Source of the DNA: Mastigamoeba balamuthi | Lineage: Eukaryota; Evosea; Mastigamoebida; Mastigamoebidae | Direction: 5' to 3' | NCBI GenBank assembly: GCA_902651635.1 | Contig: CACRSC010000005.1 | Location: 276,676-340,675 of the forward strand | DNA: 64,000 nt | Part shown: one piece after another, positions 1-10,622 of the stretch | Position numbering within the stretch: position 1 is the first letter of the stretch | Layout of the letters: every line of letters begins with the position of its first letter | Made by a program: the position numbers and the translations under genes | Notes under the pieces: generated by a model | The model's input: the letters and a program-made list of their open reading frames with translations, nothing else | Database searches by the model: none | What the model was told of the DNA's origin: nothing

Positions 1-1452
1 CACTGTAGCAGCAATTTGTGCATAGCAGCGTGTAGCAGAACGCGCTATAGCACATTCCGCAATGTGCCACTACATTGCTACTTCCGCTACAGTGTGTAGC
101 AAAGGGTCTGCTATGCACTATAGCAGATGCATGACACACCACAACAGTAGATTTCCGTGGAGGTTCATATCATCTCACACCAATTCTTTGCACGTGGATT
201 CATGAGGGACTCTGCACCTCCAGGTACCGTACCTGCTGTCCATGCCACAGCACCAGCACCAGCAGCAGCACCAGGACCAATGGAATCCAGCCATCACTAC
301 CTCGTCACCCACGGTCCACTGTGCTTATTAATATCTTTCATTGGAGTCTCTGTACTGACACTGAGGTATACAGCACTGAGCTTCTTTCGAAGGAAGATGA
401 GGAGCTGATTAGCTCCTCACAACCTTATACAGGGCTGAAATGGCAGCCCTTCTGAGTGCTGGAGAGATTTCAGCAGAGAGATCCAGCAATGTTCCCAAGT
501 GAGTTCTTATGATGTTCCCCCACTAACAATACCCACTAATAGGGAAGAACAGGGACACAGACCCCCGTTCTATCTGCTGTGCCGAAACAGCAGCTGTCAA
601 ACGAATCAGCCAGGATGACCTCAGGTGGCGAGGGACGCAGCACGGTACGTTTATTTGTAACGTGATTATCTAACATAATGATCAGGCCATGGGCCTGCTT
701 TGCATGTGGCAAAGTACTGTGCTGCATGTGTGAGTGTGGCGAGCCTATCATTGCAGGCAGCATTGCTAGGCATAGACGAGTTATCTGTTCAGCAGCAACA
801 GACGTCATTGTTGTTACTGAGACAGATTGGTTCACCAAGAGAAAGCCGTACAGGAACACTTTGCACCATATGACAGGGTTCAACAACCCTGCCCAGTGTC
901 ACAACTGTGCACTGTGGTGTATTCCCTTTCAGGGTATGACATGAACAACAGGAAGCAGCAGAGGTAGTGAAGCTGGTGAGGGCAGAGCTGACAGCCATCC
1001 AGGCAGCTCAGACTGAAGGTATGTTTTTCCTTTGCGGATAGCACTGTAACTTAGCTACATTTTTCCCCCCACCCCAAAAAGCCCATTTTTTCGCACATGC
1101 GCATATACATGCATCCGCGTAAAATGGGACTTTTTGGTATATCATACATGATGGGATTTTAAGAGTACCGTATGGTAAAACGTTGTTTTTGATCAATTTT
1201 TTGCTTATTAATTAAAGATTGAATGTTTGGCGGTAACATTTGATATAGGTCAAAATCCCAGATTTTACGCACGTGCGCATATACACGTGTGCGCGAAAAT
1301 TTGACCTTTTTGGGAGGGTTCGGAAAGTGGGGCCATTTCAATAGATAGGTAAAAAGGGATATCAAAATACCTTAGATTTTATGCGAACATGCATATACAC
1401 GTGTGTGCGAAATTTTGACCTTTTTCTAATGCTGGCCTTTTTCCATTCACAG
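1..1452. other. Repeat-rich left end without a supported gene
   Basis: No convincing gene. The first 150 bases are rich in a recurring TAGCA word. Small open frames at 157-408 and 678-944 lack introns, homology or flanking signals that I can recognise, so I do not call them. The right third carries three hairpin-like repeats (listed separately). It ends in a good 3' splice site (ATTCACAG, ending at 1452), so part of this stretch is probably an intron of the gene that continues at 1453. Confidence 0.5.
1085..1430. repeat. Three dispersed near-palindromic repeats
   Basis: Copies lie at about 1085-1135, 1263-1312 and 1374-1430. Each contains a near-palindrome: GCACGTG-type arm, central CATATA, CACGTGTGCG-type arm, followed by AAATTTGACC-like sequence in copies 2 and 3. 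The arms can pair into a hairpin and contain CACGTG or close variants. Spacing is about 178 then 111 bp. They lie upstream of, or within, the first detectable intron of the gene at 1453. Confidence 0.6.
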
Positions 1453-2655
1453 GAGATCGTCCGGTGGATGATCGCTTCCGTGTCATCGATGAGAAGGAGG
1501 ATGTCATGTCCTCCCAAGCACCTGTCCCTTCCCCTGCCTCCAAGAAGAAGAAGAAGAAGGTCAGCACTGGCCATGCTGAGGAGCTGCCTCCCAGCATGTC
1601 CCTCAACCAGATCAATGCCCAGTACAAGTTTGGCAAGGTCACCAACATCTCCTTCAGCGACATCTTCGGCCACATCTTCGAGCACGTCATTAGCGTCCAG
1701 GCCATGGCGCAGCAGTACATGGCTGCTAAGAAGCATGGCTGCTCTACCATGTTTGAGCAGGAGATCCCCATCATCTGCTATGGCTCAGGCTCTAATGCCT
1801 CATACCTCCAGCTCGACCACAACCACCACATTATCTTCATCCTCTTCATTCACATCATGGAGTACTACAACTTCCAGCTTCCTGCCATCAGTGATGTGAT
1901 GGCTGCCTTCTCGTCCTTCTGGAGGATGCTCTGCCTCATTCCCATCCACGTCACCGTCTACTGCTCCAGTATTGCCCTTCCTTTCTTCCCTCCCTTTTCT
2001 CATTCATTTCATGCAGCGATGCTGGTCCCCCTCATCATGTACTTTGGCAAGGCCATCAAAGAGATCACCATGGCCGCTCGCCATGAGACATGGATTGACC
2101 AGCTCGTCCGCATCGCCCATCTCAGGTGTCTATTCCCTCTTGATTTCCCCTCTGTTATTTACTCTGTTATTCACTTCATTTTAGGACCCATGACTCCACT
2201 GGCAATCAGCGCAAGTCCCCCTTGATCCACTCCGAGCTCTACAACATCGCCCTTCACGAGTGCTCCTTCCTCAGCCACACTCGCGTCAAGAAGAACTTCT
2301 TTGTCAAGTTCATGAATGCCATCGATCACATCGATCCCTCCGTCCTCGCCCTCATCAACAACAACCTCATGGCCCCGACCCCTCATCCCTGCTTTCGCAG
2401 CAGCACCAACCTTACCAACCTCAGCTTCCTCTACCTTAGCACTGCTTGCCAGATGACCTGTCTCAAGTACATCTTCTCCGACAATGGCATCAACATCACC
2501 ACCAACAGCACCCTCACCGACCTCATCAACCACTGGGAGCAGCACTTCACCGAGCCCCTCTCCTGGAAGGAACTCACCAACAAGCCCTTCAAGAGTATGC
2601 TTTTTTCCCCTGTTTTTGTCCGACTTATTCCCCCTCAGAGTTCCTCAACGATTGC
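1453..2655 (+). CDS. Unrecognised multi-exon gene, 3' part lost in the N gap
   Basis: I do not recognise this protein. Four exons splice into one open frame: 1453-1968, 2017-2125, 2185-2594 and 2639 onward. Introns are 48, 59 and 44 bp, each GT-AG, and every junction keeps the phase. The visible protein (about 350 residues) starts with a basic run (KKKKKK), then a G-S-G-S-N segment, several hydrophobic stretches and, at the gap, KFLNDC. The 5' start is upstream of 1453 and not identified. Homologous fragments occur at 60.05-60.17 kb (minus) and 63.34-63.56 kb (plus, with the last exon and a stop), so this is a dispersed family and possibly part of a mobile element. Its function is unknown. 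Confidence 0.55.
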
Positions 2656-3615
2656 NNNNNNNNNNNNNNNNNNNNNNNNNNNNNNNNNNNNNNNNNNNNN
2701 NNNNNNNNNNNNNNNNNNNNNNNNNNNNNNNNNNNNNNNNNNNNNNNNNNNNNNNNNNNNNNNNNNNNNNNNNNNNNNNNNNNNNNNNNNNNNNNNNNNN
2801 NNNNNNNNNNNNNNNNNNNNNNNNNNNNNNNNNNNNNNNNNNNNNNNNNNNNNNNNNNNNNNNNNNNNNNNNNNNNNNNNNNNNNNNNNNNNNNNNNNNN
2901 NNNNNNNNNNNNNNNNNNNNNNNNNNNNNNNNNNNNNNNNNNNNNNNNNNNNNNNNNNNNNNNNNNNNNNNNNNNNNNNNNNNNNNNNNNNNNNNNNNNN
3001 NNNNNNNNNNNNNNNNNNNNNNNNNNNNNNNNNNNNNNNNNNNNNNNNNNNNNNNNNNNNNNNNNNNNNNNNNNNNNNNNNNNNNNNNNNNNNNNNNNNN
3101 NNNNNNNNNNNNNNNNNNNNNNNNNNNNNNNNNNNNNNNNNNNNNNNNNNNNNNNNNNNNNNNNNNNNNNNNNNNNNNNNNNNNNNNNNNNNNNNNNNNN
3201 NNNNNNNNNNNNNNNNNNNNNNNNNNNNNNNNNNNNNNNNNNNNNNNNNNNNNNNNNNNNNNNNNNNNNNNNNNNNNNNNNNNNNNNNNNNNNNNNNNNN
3301 NNNNNNNNNNNNNNNNNNNNNNNNNNNNNNNNNNNNNNNNNNNNNNNNNNNNNNNNNNNNNNNNNNNNNNNNNNNNNNNNNNNNNNNNNNNNNNNNNNNN
3401 NNNNNNNNNNNNNNNNNNNNNNNNNNNNNNNNNNNNNNNNNNNNNNNNNNNNNNNNNNNNNNNNNNNNNNNNNNNNNNNNNNNNNNNNNNNNNNNNNNNN
3501 NNNNNNNNNNNNNNNNNNNNNNNNNNNNNNNNNNNNNNNNNNNNNNNNNNNNNNNNNNNNNNNNNNNNNNNNNNNNNNNNNNNNNNNNNNNNNNNNNNNN
3601 NNNNNNNNNNNNNNN
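2656..3615. other. Assembly gap (960 Ns)
   Basis: A run of 960 undetermined bases. The gene at 1453 enters it on the left. On the right the sequence resumes inside an intron-like, pyrimidine-rich stretch (3616-3696) that matches the final intron of the same gene family at 63.40-63.51 kb. The gap therefore probably holds the end of one family copy and most of another. Confidence 0.95.
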
Positions 3616-3696
3616 CCTCTTTTTGCTCCAAAAATATGCTTTTTTACTTGTTTTTCCTCTCTTTTTCATGTCAAAATGCCCCTTTCCCTCCCACAG

Positions 3697-4495
3697 GAAT
3701 ATGGCCTCACGTCTGTCCTGGGCAGAGGCCATTCTGGACCCCAATGGGAATTCACTCTACGAGGAGGACACTGTCTGGTGCCACCTCGATGAGAAGTGGT
3801 TCACAAGGAATGTCAACAAATGCGTCTGGGTCACTCCCGATGATCCGCTGCCTCTGCACTTCGTGCAGAACAAGCTTCACTCTAAGAAGGTGATGTTCCT
3901 GGCAGCTGTTGCTGTGCCTCGGCCTGCACACCAGTTCAATGGGCAGATTGGCTTCTACCCTATCGGACGTGTCTCCTCTGCAAAGCATTCTAGTTCTTGT
4001 CATTCGCAGGGTGCTCCTGTTTTCATCTGCAAGGAAGTGACTGCAGCGACGATTGCAATGTGCAAGACTGTCATTGCTGATGCCCTACGGAAGACTGGTT
4101 CTTGGGCAAGGCAGTACGTCTTCCAGATGGACAGTGCAGGCGGACATGGTGGAGGGAGGGGGAACATGGAGGGAACGACTCTGAGGGAGCTTAATGAATG
4201 GGCGTCGGACCTTCCCCAGGAGCTCAGGGAACTCTGCTGTGATCCACAGCATCCACCCAAGATCATCTTCACTGTTCAGCCACTGCACTCACCAGACCTG
4301 AATGTCCTCGATCTTGGAGCATGGAATTCACTCCAGACTGCTGTCACCCGACTCGAGAGTGAGAGGGCTGGGCAAGCAATCACGGAGATCGACATCCATG
4401 ATGCCTGTCTGCGTGCTTGGGGGAAGTGGGCCTCTTCAGAGACACTGGGGAAGCTGTTCGAGACCCTCACCCTTGTGGCAAGGTGTATTGTCTAG
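3697..4495 (+). CDS. Tc1/mariner transposase, plant-MLE type (N-terminally truncated)
   Basis: DDE-type transposase of the IS630-Tc1-mariner superfamily that would catalyse DNA cut-and-paste transposition. From ATG 3701 it encodes 264 residues. The first catalytic Asp is in HLDEKWF, followed by KVMFLAAVAVPRP and SSAKHSSSCHSQGA, as in plant-type mariner elements. The second Asp is in QMDSAGGHG and the third in HSPDLNVLDLG. About 59 residues separate the last two, longer than the 34-39 typical of mariner-like elements. The N-terminal DNA-binding region is missing or lies in the gap. A 3' splice site (CCACAG ending 3696) immediately precedes the reading frame. I could not identify terminal inverted repeats. 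Confidence 0.8.
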
Positions 4496-5327
4496 TTCAA
4501 GGGAGGCAACATGTATGCCCTCATCCACCACACACAGTAGAAACAAAAAACTGGGTTTTGAATCAATTCCCGAAAATTGGATTTCTTATCCTTGATGGTC
4601 AATAACAATGTTGTTAGGAAGCGTTCCACAAGAAATAGGATTCCCAATTCCGTTATCATTTTTCTTGAAGGAAGAAGTACTTACCATTGTACAAGTGACA
4701 CTACCGAATTAAAATCAATTTCCCCGTGATACATTTGGCTTGTGACGTCAAACTGCCACCGTTTCAACTTCGCATTGGCTTACGTTCCTCAGACTTGACA
4801 GGGAATCAGAAAGGTGATGCAGAAGATGGCACACCTTCGAATTTTCTGATTCATTTTCGGAATTCCGAGTCTAGTTTTGTCTTCAAAACCATGCAGGTAT
4901 ACTTATTCCAAAATGACAGCACATTTCTGGTGTTCTCTGGATAGAAAACTGCACACTGGATTAAACGACCACTTTTTTCTGAACTCGCCCATGGCCTGCT
5001 GAAGGCCTGGGGGCCACTCCGCCTGCACACAAAGAAAAACAGGCATCATATACGGTGGAAGAAGCCTCAGGGAGGCCTCTCTGTGAGGTGAGACGAGCTT
5101 GGAATTCACTCCGGGCAGTTGTTTTGCCCTTGTAAGGGATGGTGGCATTTTGTATCTTGTGGCTGATTGGGCTCGAGTGCACCTCAGGACTAATTGATTA
5201 TCCACGCCATTTTTCGTTACATCATTTGACTGCCCTCACATAATTAAAACCTACTGAGTCATAACCACACCCTCTGTATCGCACCCCGGCACACCGATAC
5301 AATTCACTTCGTTTCATTATTTGTTTC
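4496..5327. other. Intergenic, AT-richer; promoter-side homology near the right end
   Basis: No gene seen. From about 5160 to 5310 the sequence matches the region upstream of the second short array gene (about 7240-7372), including the TGAGTCA element and the block GATACAATTCACTT. This marks the 5' regulatory/leader region of the gene starting at 5328. Confidence 0.5.
5255..5261 (+). promoter_or_regulatory. TGAGTCA element upstream of short array gene 1
   Basis: The heptamer TGAGTCA lies 67 bp upstream of the ATG at 5328, in a block nearly identical to the one upstream of the next gene. The motif is the classic bZIP (AP-1/GCN4-type) site; that a bZIP factor acts here is inference. Confidence 0.45.
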
Positions 5328-6817
5328 ATGAGCACAATGTCCGCACTGCTTCTCTTCTCGTGTGTTGCGGTGGCCACCGTGGTCGCCAGCACCGACAGCC
5401 TCCCTCTGGGTACGCTCGGCATGCTCAAAGGCGTTTTGACCAGCAGACATACGCGACGGCCCCAATTATTCACTGGTGTGTTCTCTCTTGAATTATCGGT
5501 GTGCTCTCCCCACGCAGAGAAGAGCAAAGCGGTCACTGGGCAGTACAGCATCTTCGAGCAGTTTGGGTTCTCGCTGGTCCCCATGGACAGCGCGGCCGCC
5601 ATCGTGTTCAACGGAACCTCGGCCATCGTGGATCTGCCGTGGGCCTTCACCTTCGACTCGACGGCCTACACTACCGCCACCGTCTATCAGAATGTATGTT
5701 GCTCACCGCCTTTGTGTCGCGCACAGTGGAGCACTGAGAGCATCTCTCGGCATCGCAGGGCATCATCAGCTTCGGCGTCAACCAGGTCCTCGCTGCCTAC
5801 GCGGTCGCCAATGCTACGGCCGTCTCTGCAAAGAGCTTCACGTGCACTGCGCCCTTCCCGGCGGGCGCGTGCTTCGCGGTGCAGTGGACGCAGGGCAAGC
5901 TGACCACGCAGGCTGTCCTGACGCAGTCCGGCGATGCCTACTTTGTCTACTCGGGCAACGGTGTCGACACCAGGGTCTCTTCCCAAACATATATCACCAC
6001 GAGCGCCACATACACGACGTACCCGGCGGCGCTGTGGACTGATTGGCTCTGGACAGTCCCCAGCGACAATGCCATCGTGGCGCTGCGGGTGACGCCGAGG
6101 GGCGCGACCGGGCTGCTCAGCCTGCCCTTCATCGAGGACTTCGAGGGCGCCCTCTCGCCATCGCGCTGGTCGCATCTGATATGTGGTGCCATTGGGAGCA
6201 CCTGCGGGTCGGCGTCGGGGAACAAAGCGCTGACGTTCGTGAGGACCAAGGAGCGTAGCCGCAGCGTCGTGAGCTACGGCATTGATGTGTCGGCCTGCGC
6301 CAGTGTCTCGGTCGCCTACGTCCTTGGACCCTCGGCTGCTTCGGGCAACTGCACTCCGGTTGCCAGGGCCTTCATGTCTGCGATTATGAACCACCTCCAC
6401 CTCGTGGGGCCCACGTGGACAGAGTCGCTGCGCAGGCACGCGGACACCATTGAGATTGTCGAGATTCCCCCAGGCACCACCTCAATGAACCTCATGTGGG
6501 ACCTCATGCACGAGGACGGCATGTGGTTCCTCGACGACATCAGGGTCACGTGCGCCCCGCCAATGTCCGAGTCGTCGAGCCAGTCCGCGCAGTCGTCGGA
6601 CACGCGCCTCTCGAACTCCGCGCAGTCATCAGCCGTGCACCAGTCAAGCCAGAAGAGCGCGTCGGTCACGTCGAACCCGAAGAGCGCGTCGGCCACGTCA
6701 AACCAGAAGAGTGGATCGGCCAAGTCGAGCTACAGGCTTGTGTCATCATCCAAGGGCAGCTCTTTGGCTCTCCGTGTATGTGTCCTGGGCCTCCTGGCCA
6801 CCGCGCTGGCACTCTGA
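5328..6817 (+). CDS. Short secreted/GPI-type surface protein 1 (protease C-terminal modules only)
   Basis: Three exons: 5328-5409, 5518-5693, 5759-6817; predicted 438 residues. Exon 1 is a signal peptide (MSTMSALLLFSCVAVATVVA). Exon 2 gives a beta-rich module (QYSIFEQFGFSLVPMDS ... PWAFTFDSTAY). Exon 3 gives the matching half-module, then a Reelin-repeat-like domain (WSHLICGAIGSTCGSASGNKALTF, YGIDVSACASVSV, MWFLDDIRVTC), a Ser/Gln/Lys-rich stalk and a hydrophobic C-terminus ending LLATALAL, as expected for a GPI anchor. The modules match the C-terminal parts of the M6 proteases downstream, but there is no HExxH. Intron phases (1 and 0) are identical in all three short genes. Likely an extracellular binding or accessory protein; the ligand is unknown. 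Confidence 0.85.
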
Positions 6818-7400
6818 AGACCGGCCCTCTGAGAGCCTCGTCAGTTTGCAACACGCACCGAACAGAACATCCAGCAGCACTTACACCTGGGGGGCGAACA
6901 TGCCGATGATGTGGCCAAATGTGAGGCATTCGTCAGCAGTGTCATGTTTCTTACAATTGAACTCCATCTGACACTGTAATACCTGTGTGATGCTTGCAGT
7001 CACGTCTTTGACCGCCATCGTGAAACATAGACGGCATTGGCATGTGACTGCAGATCCAGAGTACTGGGACTGAACACAGGCAAACTCGACGGTCTGCTAA
7101 TGGCCCGGTGGCCACTACGTTCACATGCGGCGGAGGATCCACAGGGTGGTATCTCTGTTGGGCGGGGCAATGCCAGAAAATGCGTACTCTGGACGGTTGT
7201 TTTGTCCTGTCTGGGGTTGGGTGGGAAAAAATGAATCTCGTAACTTATAAGGCTCGAGCGCACTTCTGGACGGATAGGTCGTGCGAATTATCGTTACATC
7301 ATCTCACGGGATTATGACCTACTGAGTCATTACCACACCCTCTGTCTCGCACACCGATACAATTCACTTAGATTTTCATTCACACTCAGTTCTCTTGCTC
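6818..7400. other. Intergenic between short genes 1 and 2
   Basis: No gene. The right part (about 7130-7372) aligns with the upstream region of gene 1 (about 5060-5310), showing that the two genes were duplicated together with their promoters. Confidence 0.6.
7323..7329 (+). promoter_or_regulatory. TGAGTCA element upstream of short array gene 2
   Basis: The same heptamer as at 5255, 72 bp upstream of the ATG at 7401, within the conserved upstream block shared with gene 1 (ACTGAGTCAT then ACCACACCCTCTGT). Confidence 0.45.
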
Positions 7401-8860
7401 ATGGACACAATGTCCGCGCTGCTTCTCTTCTCGTGTGCCGTGGTGACCGCCGTGGTCGCCACCACCGACAGTCTGCCGCTGGGTACGCTCGCAGATTCAA
7501 TCTCTGCATTGCTAAAGGCCTTTGCTTTCGCTCAATTTCGCATCGAACCGAGACGGCCCCAACTGTGCACTGCTGCGTTTTTTCTGAATGAGCGGTGCAT
7601 TCTCCCCACGCAGGCATGCACGCTGCGATAAACGGGCAGCAGTACAGCATCTTCGAGCAGTACGGGTTGTCGCTGGTCCCCATGGACAGCGCCACCACCG
7701 TCGTGTTCAACGGAACCTCCGTCAACGTGACGTTGCCCTGGGCCTTCACCTTCGACTCGACGGCCTACACCACAGCCACTGTGTTCCAGAAGGTATGCTG
7801 CTCCTCTCCTCCCCACCGCCTTTGCGTGTCGCACACAGCGGAGCACTGAGCGCAACTCGCGGCTTCGCAGGGGATCATCAGCTTCGGCGCCAACCAAATC
7901 CTCGCAGCCTACACGAGTGCCGTCGCAACGGCTGTCGCGACCGAGAACTTCACGTGCGCTGCGCCGTTCCCGGAGGGCGCGTGCTTCGCGGTGCAGTGGA
8001 CGCAGGGCAAGCTGACCACACAGATTGTCCTCACGCAGTCCGGCGACGCCTACTATGTCTACTCGGGCAACGGCGTCGACACCAAGGCCCCCTTCCCAGC
8101 CTTCGTCTCCACGAGCGCCGAGTACATGACGTACCCGGCGGCGCTGTGGAACAACTGGTACTGGACAGTCCCCAGCGAGAACACCACCGTGGCGCTGCGG
8201 GCTACGCCGAGAGGCGCGACGGGGCTGCTCAGCCTGCCATTCGCTGAGGACTTCGAGGGCGCCCTCTCGCCGTCGCGCTGGTCGCACCTCACGTGCGGCG
8301 CCATCGGCAGCGCCTGCGGGTCGGCGTCGGGGAACAAAGCGCTGACGTTCACGAGGACCGAGGGGCGCAGCCGCAACGTCGCGAGCTACGGCATCGATGT
8401 GTCGACCTGCGCCAACGTCTCGGTCGCCTACGCCCTCGGACCCTCGGCTGCCTCGGGCAACTGCACACCTGTGACTGGGGCCTTCCTGGCGCCGATGCTG
8501 AACCACCTCGCGGGGCCCACGTGGATCACCGAGTCGCTGGGGAGGCACACGGACACCATCGCGATTCCCGCGGGCACCAACACGCTCTACCTCATGTGGA
8601 ACCTCATGAACGCCGACGGCATGTGGTTCCTCGACGACATCAGGGTCACGTGCGCCACGCCCAGGGCCGCATCGTCAAGCGCCGCGCAGTCGTCGGCCCC
8701 GCGCCACTCGAGCGCCGCCCAGTCGTCAGCCGCGCACCCGTCGAGCCAGAAGAGCGCATCGGCCAAGTCGAGCCACAGGCTTGTGTCGTCGTCCAAGGGA
8801 GGCTCTTCGGCTCTCCGCGTATGTGCCCTAGGCCTCTTGGCCACCGTGCTGGCGCTCTGA
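7401..8860 (+). CDS. Short secreted/GPI-type surface protein 2
   Basis: Three exons: 7401-7482, 7614-7792, 7871-8860; predicted 416 residues. ATG 7401 is chosen because exon 1 is then exactly as long (82 nt) as in genes 1 and 3; an internal ATG at 7410 is possible. Signal peptide (SALLLFSCAVVTAVVATT), the QYSIFEQYGLSLVPMDS / PWAFTFDSTAY module, the continuation GIISFGANQILAAY, the Reelin-like domain (WSHLTCGAIGSACGSASGNK; MWFLDDIRVTC), a Ser-Ala-rich stalk and a hydrophobic tail (LGLLATVLAL). Closest relative in the window is gene 1. No catalytic motif. Confidence 0.85.
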
Positions 8861-9084
8861 ACGCCAGCCCTCTGAGAGCCTCGTGAGTTCGCAACGCACC
8901 GAACAGAAACCGAGGAGAATCGTTGTCCCACGCAGTCGTCGACTCGCCTCGATCCCCGCTCACGATAACGCTGGCAGCAGCGCCCAGAGGGGGCGGTGTC
9001 ATCGCGACTACGCGAACCCGGCGCGGTGTAAGCAAACAATGCACTTGATGGCTGTGCGGTCAAAGTGTAAGTCTCCTGCTGGTG

Positions 9085-9173
9085 GAGCCACGCGCAGCAG
9101 CGGGTCCAACCCCAACGGCATTGCTACAGGCGAGTACTTCCTCGTGGAAATGAAGCAGAAGGCAGACATGTAG
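9085..9173 (+). pseudogene. Relic of an M6 protease exon 5
   Basis: One frame encodes SSGSNPNGIATGEYFLVEMK before a stop at 9171-9173. It corresponds to the FGSNPNGVDWE ... GEYFLVENRQ segment at the start of exon 5 of the six proteases, with the residues between the two motifs deleted. No flanking exons remain, so this is debris of an older array member. Confidence 0.6.
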
Positions 9174-10546
9174 TCAAAGGGCCACGCAGTGCGGCCACGC
9201 CAGTCCATCACTGTGGCGACCTATTCCACGAGGAGTACAGGCTGATAGTTGCATAGAGACTCTAACAGATTCCGAATCGGGCAATTGCTCGTGCGGCGCC
9301 TGAGATACAGTGCGTAGTTGCACAGCGACAATGGAAACCACCTGGGCAAGGAGGTCTACGCCACGTGTTCGCCACAATGGGCGCAACGACCTCCACTGTT
9401 GTTCGCTGCCAACGCCGCGGCGTGCAGTGTCTGTAGCGACCTCGCCAGCCCTGCCAGGTATAAGATGAACCTTCCAGGCCATCCTGCTGCCCGATAACAC
9501 GAGGAGCACGCAACGCGGTGCGACGGCTTGCGTGGTCTGGTCAGCGCGCCCTGGTCCCGCTAAGCACGAAGCGCTCCCACGAAGTCGAACGGAGACAGCA
9601 CCGCCACGCTGAACCTCCTGTGTAACTGCACGAACGGGCACTGCCTTCAGTCGGTCTCGGAGTTCGATGTGGTGTTGGGTAGCCATCGTGACCCCCCTTG
9701 TCTGCGGTGGCGATCTCGACGGCGGTGCTCCGCGGTGTCGGTGAACTGTCGCCCGTTCGTCCTCCACACCGGCGAACGTCTTAGAGACTGCGATGCGGGA
9801 CGCCACTCGGTGGCACAATGGCGACGGCATTGAATGCGGCTTTTGCGTGGCGAGAGCCCAGGAGGGAGATCCAGCTGACCGCTGCTGGCTGTCACTGAGC
9901 CCCACGAGGTCCACGGGACCAGAATGCACCCTACGCATCTGGTCAACGATTGCCTGGCAGAGCAGACAACACCGGAGTTGAAGTCGAGAAAGAGCCAGGA
10001 AACAGCAGCGTAGGCCCCGATGGGGATGTGAACCTCGGCAGACGGATGTTCCCAGAACGGCAAATCGCCGTTGTCTTTCTGACCCGCGGGGCATTGTCCG
10101 CGTTGTCGATGAGCCCGGCGAGCGCGGGAGCGGATAGGCCGTACTCTCTTGGGGCTGTGTCGGCAGCAGGGGGGCATCGGGCACAACCGCAGCTTCCGCG
10201 CAGGGAATTCGAGCCAGAAGGTACAGACCGTGCAACTTCATCGTGTACATTACAAAAATCCGCTCTCTCTGTTTCCTCCATCCGGTCCCCCTCACCGGGC
10301 ATCCCCTCAGTTGGCGCGCTACCCTCTCGGTCCAAGGGCTCTCGCCCCTCCCGCATCGCGGTGATCGCGAGAGTGCAATTCGTTCCCTCAGAGTTGGGGT
10401 TCAATTGGGGCGGTAGACTCTATTAGGAGGCACGTGCACGGAACATGCACCCCGGGACTCAGATACGCACCTCGATCAGGAAAAGGATCAAGCACACTTA
10501 CCATATCAGTCGAGGGCATTTGTAGCATCTCTCTGCTCCCCCCGGA

Positions 10547-10554
10547 TATATAAT
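10547..10554 (+). promoter_or_regulatory. TATA-like box of short array gene 3
   Basis: TATATAAT, 76 bp upstream of the ATG at 10623 and directly followed by the TGAGTCA element at 10559. Confidence 0.4.
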
Positions 10555-10558
10555 CGGC

Positions 10559-10565
10559 TGAGTCA
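10559..10565 (+). promoter_or_regulatory. TGAGTCA element upstream of short array gene 3
   Basis: Third occurrence of TGAGTCA at a comparable distance (58-72 bp) from the start codon. Here the surrounding sequence is otherwise different from genes 1 and 2, which argues that the heptamer itself is conserved. Confidence 0.5.
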
Positions 10566-10622
10566 GAGCAAGTCATTCATTAATTTGCACATTAGCTAAA
10601 GAACACTGCGTTCTCCCGTAAC

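Larger units (their letters stand above)
8861..10622. other. Long intergenic stretch with one eroded protease fragment
   Basis: About 1.76 kb between short genes 2 and 3. Open frames here on both strands show no recognisable domain or splice pattern. The only recognisable content is a decayed protease fragment at about 9085-9173 and the promoter elements close to 10550. Confidence 0.5.

Noticed and set aside
1464-2640. ORC2-like reading of the left-end gene (GSGSN segment followed by hydrophobic strands)
   Set aside because: Only a few residues resemble the YGxGSK signature of ORC2; the rest does not align by eye, so the call is not supportable.
7532-8548. Long antisense open frames across the array and propeller gene (for example 338, 336 and 406 residues)
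   Set aside because: They are Arg/Ala/Gly-rich shadows caused by high GC in third positions. They have no domains, and they run opposite to exons with clear motifs and splice sites.
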